DNA from: Hansfordia pulvinata
Lineage: Eukaryota > Ascomycota > Sordariomycetes > Xylariales
Direction of reading: 5' to 3'
Length of the DNA stretch: 64,000 bases
Assembly (NCBI GenBank): GCA_006538405.1
Contig: BJKQ01000003.1
Span: 2,232,001 to 2,296,000 of the forward strand
The notes under the pieces were generated by a model. The model did not search any database. It saw nothing but the letters and a program-made list of their open reading frames with translations, and was not told the origin of the DNA. A program made the translations under genes and the position numbers. Below, in pieces: positions 1 to 10,875 of the stretch (position 1 is the first letter of the stretch; each line of letters starts with the position of its first letter).

Positions 1-128
1 GTGGCCGAAGTCTGGACGTGGGCAGCCTTGTAGCCGGGACAATGGGCCAGAGCATCGTCGGCTGGGGCATCTCTTCGCACGACCGCAGCAGCCGAAGCTG
101 CCACCGCCATGAGCAGCACGCTGGCCAT
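1..128 (-). CDS. Secreted GH31 alpha-glucosidase, N-terminal fragment (cut by window edge)
   Basis: The reading frame runs leftwards from an ATG at 128-126 and leaves the window after 42 codons. An in-frame TAA lies ten codons upstream, so this ATG is the only sensible start. The peptide opens with a hydrophobic, alanine-rich signal sequence (MASVLLMAVAASAAAVV), then a dibasic RR that could be a Kex2-type processing site, then AHCPGYKAAHVQTSAT. The CPGYKA-x-x-V-x-T block is the characteristic mature start of fungal extracellular GH31 alpha-glucosidases and related alpha-xylosidases, which release glucose from maltose, starch fragments or similar glycans outside the cell. The catalytic domain is not in the window, so substrate cannot be judged. 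A GTGGGG stretch near 225-230 resembles a CreA carbon-repressor site; that is only a suggestion. Confidence 0.72.
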   Translation of the reverse strand, partial: MASVLLMAVAASAAAVVRRDAPADDALAHCPGYKAAHVQTSA

Positions 129-2159
129 TGTGACTGCGCCCGGGAGCGTTGCGTCTTATACGCGGGGCGAGTGCGAAGTTGAGGCAGGCAGGCAGGTAGA
201 AGAGTTTGGCGTGCTTGAGTGAGAGTGGGGGGCCGGATCAGCGGGGTGATGCTCGAGCGCGGGAGGTCGAGTCGGAGTGGATGACAAGACAGGGTCGGTG
301 GTGGGTTTTATAGGGGCTGGCAAAGTGAGCCTGTCGCGGGCCCTGGCCGCGTGGGTGAAGTGCGGGCATAACCTGGCCTGGCATTCCAGCGCGGTGGAGC
401 CAAGTCATCGTGAGTCGAGGGCGATGCGAGGCGGCGGCAGGGCTGCGCGCGGGCCCGCTGCAGCTCATCGACCAGAAGCCAAGATCCCCGTCGCTTGGCA
501 CGGGTTCTTGTTCGGCGCAGTCTCGGTCTCGGCCAGGTCTGCAGGCCGGTCAAACCAGGGGGGAGGGGCGCGGTGATTTCCGTGGACGTGATGAAAGTGA
601 CGACCGCGCAGAGGAAGCTGGAATCGTCAGCCAGTATACGTGAGGGTAGGTAGATGGTAGCTGAGCTGCTGTCGGCGGAAGAAGCTGGGGCGGGGAGCTA
701 ACCGATCAGGGCTCAGGTTCTCGTGGAGAATTGTGGTTGTGCCAATTCCCGCCCCGGGAGGGCTGTGAGGAGCACGGCGCTTTCGCGGGGCTTCATGTAT
801 TGGCGGGCTCGGGCGGGGATGTCCAGCGCGACGATCCCTCCAGCCTGGACGGGCTCTCATCCCCCAGAAGGGCCCCAGCTTGTCAGGTAACCGCGTACCT
901 AAGCACCTAAGGCACCGGGCTACTGGACTGGCTTTAGTGTAGTGGTCTCCAGCAACCTCCCCAGAAAAACCCCCCCTCTCCTCCCCGCACATCCCCCGCG
1001 AACACGCCACAGCTGCTTGGCACGTCACCGAGAAATCTACATGATATCTGCCTGTCATGGAATTCTTCCGTCCCCATAGCCCCTCCAGCCTTTGTAAGCC
1101 TCAGTGTCAATTCCCTCACATGCCTCTCGTAACCCAGAAACGTGACCGAAGCACAAAACTGCCACCAGCTTCTGGCTCCTCGTCTGCTTCCAACTCGGCT
1201 CAGGTCAGCATCGCCCAACTCAGATCGCCGGTGTGCGAGTCGCAAGGGTCAGCGCACCTCTCCCCTCCAGCCACTGCACTCGGTCAAACAATAAGCAGCA
1301 AAGATTGTTACATGCATGAGAGATATGGAAGCCAGCCTGGGCGACTCAAGATCGCCGTTCCACGTCCAAACCCCACGGCCCACTAGTTAGCTGGCCTAGT
1401 CGTATGTTATTAGCCGCCACCCGGGTCTTCTCACCCACCCACCGACTTGTGTGCTCCTACGAGTACCGTAGGTATGTCATGTCGGCACTACCTGTGCTCT
1501 TTCGCCAACTTGGTTTGGTTTAACCTGGTATTCCACCGATTGGCTCGCACATCATCCGCCTTGGCCTTGTCGACGACCATGCCTTCATTTCCCATCCCGC
1601 GGCTGGCCTTCTTAGGCCCTCGCTACAATCCTCGGTCCGATCAGAACTGACCATCTCCTCCGGCGTGCTGCCGGCGTTGGCGCCCCTTGGCGTTGAATTC
1701 ATGGATCGGAACCACGACCACATGGCACTCATCGCTGTCGCAACTCGAACAATACCAGTCCACCCACCCACCCACAAGAGGCTCACGCGATTCTCTGAGC
1801 ATCGCCTCTCCACATTCCCTGATAGTCCTGCCTCAACGACATTTCGCTCAGAATGGGCCATGGCGGTGTAATCGTGATCATAACATTCATCTATAATACT
1901 CCAAGTCGTTGTCGTCGTCATCGTCGTCATGGTATTCCCAGTTATGCCGTGCAAGCAAAGAGACTGTAGTCTCGGGCCTTGTCGCCCGGCCCCTCCGGTA
2001 AGGCGGCTTCTACCTTTTCGACTCCAGTCCGTACGCCAGGCCCCTGCCGCTGAACCTGCAAGCAAATGAGTTTGACCCTCCTCCTCTTGTACCATTAGAT
2101 GATTGTATCCGTTGGCGCCCATCAAGCGCTGTGGTGGGCCAGGTTATAAAGGACGCAGA
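129..2159. other. Intergenic region, no supported gene
   Basis: The short open frames here are mutually overlapping, low in complexity and lack recognisable domains. The stretch holds the divergent promoter side of the GH31 gene, a GGCAGGCAGGCAGG tract near 184-194, and one copy of the TACGAGTA motif at 1458-1465. The right end is the 3' flank of the zinc-finger gene. Confidence 0.6.
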
Positions 2160-4862
2160 CTATCGATCGACCTCCATTCTGTCATGATCCGCAGTGCTTG
2201 TTGCGCTAACAGGCTCCTGCTGCTCGTCTCGACCCCGCTTGTTGTTGTCGTTCGTGTTGTTGTTGGTGTCGGAGTGGTCATCAACTGCGGCGCGCGAGTC
2301 TCTGTCTTGGCCACTGCCCATGCCACTGATCAGGCGAAACTCGCCATCCTCCCTTCGCTCAATGACCCCTTCTTCCAAAGCCCACTTGGTCAACAGCGGA
2401 TCAACTCCCAGACGCGAAGCCTCTCCCTTTTCCATGTGTCGGCCCACGTGCTCGGTCCATTCATCCCAGGAAGTGGGACCTTCGAAACGACTCGAGCAGT
2501 CGGGCCTCGGGCACGCCGAGTTCTGCGGAGGTTTTCGTCGTATGACTAAGCAAGACTGTTGCATTTCCTTGACGTGACCTTCCCACTCGGCTTGCAGCTT
2601 GCCGTCTCCCTTCGATAGAGCTTTTTTGATCGAAAAAGGGGCGTGCATTCGGCGTAGGTGCTGCGTGAAGAGATCCTTGCGGTTGAATTCGTTCCCCTTT
2701 CCTTCGACGGTGCTCTGGGGACAAGAGGAGCATCGGTAGAATGTCAGGCAGAGATGCTGCGAGGCAATGTGTCGTTTCCATTCGTTCTTCGATCCAAAGG
2801 TGCTCATGCAACCAGCGAACGAGAAGGCGCACGGGAACGGCCGAGTGTGCGCAGCAGCAATGTGCTTCCGTAGTGACGACGTGTCCTTGAATGGCGCATG
2901 GCTGCAGTGATTGCAGCGCGTCTCTTGCTTTGAAGTGGAAGATGGTTGCTTCTGGAAAGACCGGCGTGGTTTCGCTCGCGTGGGTGTGAGTGAATCAGCG
3001 TCCAGGTGAGAATGCCCGGAGCCCAGCTCATGAGTATCCAGAGATGCTGTGTCGTGCTTCGCATGCGAAGGTTTGCCCATGACCAAAGAACGCCGCGGTG
3101 CAGGTGGCTTTTCGTTGCTCGGAGGCCGCACGTGGCTCAAAGCCTCGAGCTGCTCGGCTGCTTCCTGCATTTTGGAGTCCTCAACTGCTTCCTTGGTCGT
3201 GACTGCAGTGCCAGGTCTTGAATTGGCGTAGGCCATGCTTGCCGACTGGGACAGTGCCAACGAATCCAGCCCAACTCTCGTGTCCGACCGCGCCGGCGTC
3301 TCGGGGAGTACTTGATAGCTATTGTCACGGTGGGAGAGTTCACGCCGATGAGCAGCGGGAGAGCTGGTGGCTGTTTCACGCGTCTCGAGAAGTGTACGCC
3401 CGTCTAGATCCGAGGCCTTGTGGCCGACCAGCTTGTCGTAGAGCTGGGTCATGTTGTGCGAGTTCACGTACCCCAAGAGGACGCATACCTTATCATGCTG
3501 GACTTCGTTCCATATAGGAACGGGCATGGAGATGAGGAGCATCGTAGGCGGCCCGAGGAACATGCCTTCTACGGTGATCTTTGCCGCAATGGCAGGCATA
3601 TTCTGGATCCACTGCTTGAATGAAGACATGTCTGGACTGACCTCACCCACAAAAGTCGTGCACACGAGGACTCTCGGCTCATCGAAAGTCAGGTCAACAA
3701 CAGCACTGGGGTGGATCAATCGATCCTCGGCAGAGAAAGCGTGAGCGCCCCCTTCGGAGGCCTGCCCGCGGGTGCCAGTGGAAGGGTCGAGCGGTGCAAG
3801 ACTAATACTCCGGCCCTTACCCGCAGCCAAATCGTAGCTTATCGGCAAACCATCGCCAGTGATGGGCATCTTGTTGGCGCCGTTGGTGAGTCCGGAAGCA
3901 CGCGAGACCTCCTGCTGTGTCCGCACGGCAACCTCGTGATAGAGCAACTCGGCCGAAAATGGCCTGCCGGAGCTGAGCTTGATCAGTGCTTCAGTCACGT
4001 GGTGAGTGAACGAACGCGCGCCTGGAGCGAGCGGCGAGTGGCTGGCAGCGCCGGCAGCGAATACCTGCTTGGCGTGTCGGCCGGGCATGGCTGGGCGTTC
4101 TTTGGCGGCTGCCTCGGTGTCGAGGATCATGAGCATATCAGACTGTGTCTCCTCGAACAGGCAGCACACGCCATCCCACCTAAGCCAGGGCGCATCTCGA
4201 CTTGCGTGGCTACTTTCAAGTCAGAACAGAATGCCCTCACCAACCAAGAAAAACAACCTACCTAGCCCAGAAGAGTTGGTCGTTGGTGTTCCGGAAGCTG
4301 TGCCCAGCATAGTGAATGATGAGCAGGTGATCCGGGCCGGCATGCTCGACCATGGCGGACAGACGGACGCCCAGCTTGACACTGGCGCTGGCCATTCTGG
4401 GGATCGCCCAACTGTCGACATGGTAGTTGTATCGCTCACGCAGGACCTGCTTGAGCAAGTCGAGATCGTGCTTGACAGCATAGTCGTCTTCCCAACTCAA
4501 GAGGAGGACGGACACGTGACTGTACAACGACTTTTGGGTCTGCCGATAGATGAGCATGGCGGCATCCTGAAGGTGACGGGCGAAGGATTCGAAGGCATGT
4601 TTTTCGGGCGCGGGCGGCGGGGGCCGGCTCCGGAGGCTGATATAGCTGTTGTTGCGGTTGCGGTTGCCGATGTGGCTGCTGGGTTGGCTGCTCCACGGCA
4701 AGCGGTCAATGGTTAGCTTGACAGCAAAGATGTTGGCCGGGGTGCACCTACGGCGGAGGGGTGGCTTACAGGGTCGGCGGCGTATGCGTGAGACTGAGGC
4801 GGGCTCGCTTGAGTCTCGATCTTGGGCGCCAGCCGTCGTTTCTTGATCACTGGTTGATCCAT
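2160..4862 (-). CDS. Caspase-like domain plus C2H2 zinc-finger protein, catalytic Cys absent; probable one-base frame break
   Basis: Preferred model: exon 4862-4770 (MDQPVIKKRRLAPK..., NLS-like), exon 4687-4262, exon 4200-2160, about 852 aa. Introns 4769-4688 and 4261-4201 have GTAAGC/GTAGGT donors and CTAAC or CTGAC branch points. The first half resembles fungal caspase-like domains: FESFARHLQDAA, a VLLLSWEDDY strand, and the catalytic-His motif IIHYAGHS. At the expected cysteine strand the sequence reads MLMILDTEAAAK, with Glu where active relatives carry Cys, so the domain is probably proteolytically dead. The C-terminal half has four C2H2-like fingers (for example CNHCSHAPF...H-x4-H) and an asparagine-rich, acidic tail. 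Exon 2 opens in a QPQPQQQLYQPPEPAP frame, but the caspase-like domain lies in another frame; an extra base in the A5/T5 run at 4600-4604 would explain this. An uninterrupted alternative start at 4929 gives an Arg-rich, less plausible N-terminus. Role unknown; a nuclear regulator is an inference. Confidence 0.75.
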
Positions 4863-6379
4863 CAAGCCGGGGCCGGTGCCGGTGTCGAAACCCGTGCCGT
4901 GATCGGACGGATGAGGGGACGGGCGGCAAGACAGGGACAGCAGCGAGGGGTATGGAGCCTCGTGGAAAGCCGCAATCGGGCCCGAAAAGAAGCGGGGAGG
5001 GAAAAAAGAGAAAGAGGGAAATCAGCAGCAGAGGGTCAAAACGTTGGCGAGGGCATGTTAACGACCGGCACAGCAGCTACTTGACGCAGGGCGGCAGCGG
5101 AGGCAAAGGGCGCAGAGGTGGAGGCAGAGAACCAGGCAGAGAGGCGTGAGGAGGGCATCTACCGCCGTCTCGCCGACGGGTGGAGTGTGCGGTGTAGTGC
5201 CAGCAGCAGGGCAGACAGACAGGCGGGCAGGCAGTCTATTGCTTGCCGGCCAAGTTGCGTCGAACGGACAGGCGAGGCGTTCGTGATGCGAGAACTTGGG
5301 AGGGCTGCGATACGAGCGTGGAGGAGAGGCGAGGCAAGGCGAGGCGAGGCGGAGAGAGAAGAGGCGGAAAGGCTGCTTCGTGGTGCGGGAGGGCGTCGCT
5401 CCGGCAGGCCGCCCCGGCGGGCAGGCAGGCAAGGCTGGATTCGGGTACCTGCACCACATGAGTTGAGGTGGGCAAACCTGGCGGTCTTTTGTGCTGCGTT
5501 GTGCTGCCGCAGCTGGGCGGGAGCGGGCTGGAGTGGGACCACACCAGCCAGACCAGACGCCAGATGCAGAGGGAAGTACACGAGGGGTGCCGGCCCATGT
5601 ACCACAATGTACATCGATGCATGCCGCCGCTTCTTCCGGTTCACGGCGACTGGACCTTCCACTCTTCGACTCCGTCCTCGCTCACCTTTGGGCCTTCGCA
5701 GCAGGCGACAAGACCACCTGGCAATGGATCCTGGAGCCATCCATCCATGAATGTACCGCATCAGGCACCTACCTACCTGCCTACATCCATCATCTTCGAA
5801 CCATCTGCACCCGGGTGTCTGCTCATCCAATGGCCGGGAACCTTGGGCGCTGAGCTGGCTTGGGCTGGGCATGTGGTCCGGCCTCTTCAGCCCTCTTCCA
5901 ATGGCGGCTGCAAGTCGGCGGGAGGGCCGGGCTGTTGCAGGTCTGCGTGCCGCCCGTTCAGTCCGGGGCTCGGCAGCGCTCCTGATAGGCACTGGCGGAA
6001 CGCTGCAACACAGCGTCAATGATCCGACGCTGGATCCACGAGGCCATCCAGAGGGGTTAGGTACGGTCTGGTACCTCAGCTGCACCCCTGTTTCCGGGTC
6101 GAGGTACAGGAAGGGACATCAGATAGCCCGTTTCCAGCTTTTAGGCTGGCCGGTGGCACTCGCGGACGCTGGTACACCGGCACGACGCAGGCTGGCCCCC
6201 ACCAAACATGTAACACGCGTCCCAGAGCTGCTGCTGGCTGTGGGCTGTGCAGAGGTGGGTGAGGTCCGGGTGGACATCGGCATCGGCAGTGGGACACTGC
6301 CGCTGGTCTGGCCAGCCCAGACTCGCTTCTTCCTTGCTCGCTCACTTCCAGGTTTCTTTCTCTCCACTCGCCGCCGCGT

Positions 6380-6410
<31 letters not shown>

Positions 6411-8953
6411 TATTGCTTCCAGCGGGGCTCGCTCACCCACCAGCTGCCGACCCTGATGCATGCTCGAACATTGGTTCACCACTTTCGTCTCCCTCGCCGG
6501 TGGGCAGCACTCATCGCCACGGCCAGCAGTGCAACCAGGCTGCCCACCGCGGTCAACGGCCAACCAGCCGCGGATCCGGGCCATGGCTCCGACAGGCTGA
6601 CCGTCTGCCTGCCGCCACCACGCTTCACTCCACTCTGCTGGGACCATGGAGGCTGCAGCTCGCTGGCTGCTCACCTGCCATTGGTCACTCCCGCGGCGAG
6701 CCAAGGTCCCAGCATCGGCCCTCTGCGCTCAGCCTTCAGGCTAACTAAGGTAATGATAACAAGCGACTGGCTGGCCGACCTGGTCTGGCCTGGCCTTGCT
6801 CATGCCCCTGTCTGTCTCTCTATCTAAAGTATCTATCTGTCTACGAGTACACGTGTGCGAGGTCCTCGCGCACGCTGTTGATTAGGGGCGCTCAATTGCT
6901 TGACATGGTCATCTCTCCCTGGTCCAACATACGAGGGACGCCAGGTTGAGTTTCCACAGGGCTCATCATCTGCCGATAGTATCAAGTCACAACCTTGAAA
7001 TATGAAGTACGCTCTTGTTCCCCGTCCACTCCGCCCAACACCATACGAGTATAAACATGGCCAGGGACTGCATTGCAAAGGAGGAACGACCGCGCCGCAA
7101 AAGCATTTGTTGATCGCCCGCCCCTCTTCCCGACTACCAGTTAGGTAGACAGGCGACGGGTGGCTGACTGCCGACAGACGGGCCACGTCTGTGGGCAGCA
7201 CGCGGCCGAGTAAGCGGCCTCGTTGCCCGGGGCATTTGCACCGGCCCCGTTGCTCCCGCATCCACGCGCATGTGCTATTGTGCGATGCGTGTCTGGGCAT
7301 ATGGCATGGCTGCCGCCGGCCATCAGAGGCGAGTGCGTACACTCTGAAGGAATCTGTTGACACAGACAGCGGGAAACGAGCAGGCCAATCGAACGTTGGG
7401 TTGATCCCGTAGAAAGGGGGTCTGCGCGGCAAATGATATGCACCAGAGCGTCCTCCTTACAATCTGGAATACCACATGTAGACAGACCAAACATGGAGCC
7501 TTGCCTACCTTACGGATGCCCGTGAGTACGCATGCACAGATACAAAACAATTCGTTCCCATATCAGCTCCTCACAGTGCGCCAATCTGTCCCGTTGTGAC
7601 ATTCCGCAATGCTACCATCCGAGGGGCCAATACCTGGTTCACGGGATACTGTATCGTACCCTCTGTCAACGAGTAATAAGCTCCGTCCATCAAGAGGGGG
7701 CTGGGGGAGAACCCCTCCTCAGTAATCTCCGCACCCGCCGCCTGCGCCCATTGGCCAATCTACAGCCCTGAAACCCCGGTCCTGACTGGGTGAGCGGGAC
7801 GCTGCCGGCCGAAGGCGCTCGATGGGACAGAGGAGACGAGGACAAATAAGGCGGGCGGGAGAGAGAGGCGGGCAGAAGGCGGCGAGATCCAAGCTGGTGA
7901 GGTGAGAGGTTGACCAGTCATATTATTGAGCGGAACCACGAGGCGCCTGGCTCGAGATCCTACTTGCAACTTCCATAGAGTGCCTACCGAGTACTGACGC
8001 ACAGCGGGCTTCAATCGCACGACTTCGTTCGCACGACTGATGCATTTCTGGCGGCTGAATTGAGATACCTAAGCCAACATATGCTCTGTCTCGCTCGGCC
8101 CGGGCGGTAAGGGAAGTTTGCACACGTAAGCAAAACGACAAGGCTGTCTGACGAGAGAATTCATGCCTCTGCGCAACCCCGCGCTGCAGCTGGACCAGCC
8201 CCGGGTTGGTCCTGCAGCACATTCGAATCTGGCCGCAGGGAGTTCCCCGCGGAATTCCCTATTCTACCTTGCACTATTCTTTGGATTGCGTCTGGCCAAT
8301 TTTTATCGCATCGAGCTTCACCAACGTCGCCTGGGCGGTGAGAACGCGCGGCCACCTCTCCCCAACGCTGCACCTGGACATGGCCTTAGCCATGGCCTAA
8401 TGCCTGTCTACCACCTACCGTCGTGAGCGAATTGGTCCGGCCCGGTATGGAGTGCATGAAGCTAGAGCCAATGGCAAGGCTGAAAACACGTGTAAGCCGA
8501 TCAACCTCGCGCCGCAAGCCCCAGCTCCACGTCCGGCAAGCCAACCGTTGCTACCTCCACGAGGAGGCGCCCACTGTAGAACGTTCTGTATTGCATCCGA
8601 TATAATGCCATGTAATGTTTCTGCCAGTCAGAGAGGCAACCAATCAGAGCACGATCGCTCGAGTCGGCCTATCATGAGCCGTAAGCACAATTAGCCACGC
8701 TATCAATCACAATTGCTCGAAATGTTGTTATATTCGCAATAGGTCTTGATTCAGACTGGGTATCGCCGGCATTCCATGGCCCTCAGTGATTGCCAAGTGT
8801 GTTCAAAATATTCCCGTCTTGCCTCAGCTCGAAATCCACAGGACGCTTTCCAGACCCGCATCCCATTCGTACTTCCTGTCGTGACTTCGTCTCAAATCAA
8901 ATGCTATCCAACAGTAGTGACAGCCCAGAACTTGCGATTTGCTCTCAGGTCTC
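4863..8953. other. Intergenic region, about 4 kb, no supported gene
   Basis: Long open frames occur on both strands around 5118-6827 but overlap one another, are Arg/Pro/Ser-rich by composition and show no domain. Visible structure: purine-rich GGCGAGGCGAGG repeats near 5325-5360, a (CCG)n run at about 6377-6410, TCTATC-type short repeats near 6815-6840, and TACGAGTA copies at 6842 and 7044. The right end is the 3' flank of the sugar transporter gene. Confidence 0.55.
6377..6410. repeat. (CCG)n trinucleotide repeat
   Basis: A run of roughly ten CCG/GCC triplets in non-coding DNA. It generates spurious Arg-, Ala- or Gly-rich open frames on both strands. Confidence 0.85.
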
Positions 8954-10875
8954 TTACTCCTTCTCTTCGATCCCCAACTTCTCGTCCGAGCTGGTCTCGG
9001 CACGCTCCTTGCGAATGGTCTCGCGGCGGACGTTGTGCGTCTTCCACGCAGGAATGCCAATGTAAGGAATGGCGCCAGGCTGGCTATCGTCGAAAATCTC
9101 AATCACCTCCTCGAGCGGCTTGTTGGCCGTCTCGGGGAACAAGAAGAAGACGTGCCAGAACATGGCGAAGCAGAAGACAGCAAAGATGATGTAAGTCTGC
9201 CACGTAATGTTGGCAAACGCGACGGGCGTAAAGTAGGCCAGCGCAAAGTTGAAAGCCCAGTTAGACGAGGTGGCAAGCGCGACGGCCTTGCCGCGCACAC
9301 GCTGCGGGTACAGCTCGGCAGGGTAGGTCCACGATACCGGGCCCCACGTGGGCGCGTAGGAGGCAACGAAAAGGTATGTGGCAGCGATGACCGCCTTTGA
9401 GGGGGGGCCAGTGATGGTCATGGAGATGGCCGCGGTGTCGAATTGGCCAGGCTCTGCGGGTTTCGAGTAGACAGCGAAGACACCAGCATTGACGCAGTGC
9501 CAGAGACACATGAAGAAAGCACCAACGAGCAGCGTAGGGCGACGACCCCATCTATCCATGAAAAGCAGGGCAGGAACGGTCATGACGACGTTGATGATGA
9601 ACTGGATGCCGCTGGGAAGCAGGTCATCGCCAGCTCCAGTCATTTGGAAAATGTACGTGATGTAGTACATCTGCGGCTGTCAGCCAGGGGGGCTTCGGTA
9701 ACATGCGAAAGAGTGCGGACGGCTTACCATGACGTTCATGCCGGTGAGCTGAGACCAGATTTGGCAGAAAACACCAATCATTGTTCGGTTGAGCATCTTG
9801 GGGCGGAACAGCTCGATCCAAGACACGTCGGAATTTTGACGCTCGAACTCGACCATCTCTTTGATCTCGGTCAGCTCGCGCATGACGAAAGGCGAGTTGA
9901 CGTCGCCTTTGCCGTGCACGAGGCCCAAGACGTTCTGAGCATCCTCCCAGCGATCTTTCTTTGCCAGCCAACGCGGCGACTCGGGCAGCACAATGAGGCC
10001 GAGGAACAGACCAATGGCTGGAACCATCTGCAGTCCCCACGGGAGGCGGAAGGCGGCTTCACCCGCAATGAAACTGCAGCCATAGCAGATGAAGAACATG
10101 ATGCAGATGCCCCAAGTGATGGCCCATTGTTGCATGCCAATCAGGCGGCCTCGCTTGGACGGAGGGGAGATTTCGGAGATGTAGACCGGGACTTGGGCGG
10201 AGCAGATGCCGACACTGAAACCGTTGACGATGCGGCCGACAATGAGCATGGGTACGTCGACTGCGGCGCAGCACAAGATACTGCCAATGATCCTACAAGT
10301 CGCACAAGTCAGCATCGAGTCGAGGCGGCGGAGGAAGACTGTGGGACCGGACTGACCAGATGATGGCACCAATCTGAATGGAAGTCTTACGGCCGAACAT
10401 GTCGGAGAGGAAACCAGAGACGAGGGCACCCAGCCAGGAACCGGCGGGCATCGAGGATGTAATTCCTCCTTGCAGGTTGGGGTCCGGGCCAAGGCATCCT
10501 CCCTTGTCGTTGAAATAGGGCTGCGCGGGGGGTCAGCATCGGGTTACGCTGGCATCAGTGGGCCACACGGGGTGGCGACATACCCAACGGTTAAACTGGC
10601 ACTTATAGGGTTCGGTGTTGATGATGGCACTCATCGACGAAATGTCGAAACCGAAGAGACCACCGCCTGCGGGCGCGCGTTAGCAAGATTCAAGGCATCG
10701 TCGAGCGAACTTGTGCTGGCGCTGGCGACGCGACCGACGCGTGGGAAGCAGGTGGGAAGCAAAGTCAAGGCGAAGCCAAGGCGTTGCATCTGCGTGGGAC
10801 CTGGCTGGGGATCGTCAGGGACATACCAATGACGGCGGTGGCCGCAATCACGTAGATGTTGCCGAACTTCTTCAT
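8954..10875 (-). CDS. MFS sugar (hexose-type) transporter
   Basis: Five exons: 10875-10827, 10666-10584, 10520-10357, 10292-9728 and 9670-8954, giving 525 aa. All four introns have GT..AG ends, phases agree, and branch points (GCTAAC, GCTGAC) are visible. The protein starts MKKFGNIYVIAATAVIGGG and has the sugar-porter signature elements in order: GGLFGFDISSMSA in helix 1, DMFGRKTSIQIG between helices 2 and 3, VYISEISPPSKRGRL, PESPRWLAKK, DRWGRRPTLL, and PETANKPLEEV at the end of the last helix, where most relatives have PETKG-x-xLEE. Length and twelve-helix layout are normal for this family, which imports hexoses by proton symport at the plasma membrane. Resemblance is closest to fungal high-affinity glucose/hexose carriers, but substrate cannot be fixed from sequence. 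It stands alone, without catabolic neighbours. Confidence 0.92.

Noticed and set aside
5159..6827. Overlapping open frames of 308 (-) and 358 (+) codons
   Set aside because: They overlap on opposite strands, are rich in Arg, Pro and Ser from GC-rich repeats including (CCG)n, and show no motif or splice structure.
9443..10363. 306-codon plus-strand frame
   Set aside because: It is the antisense shadow of the sugar transporter exons, which carry the conserved motifs.
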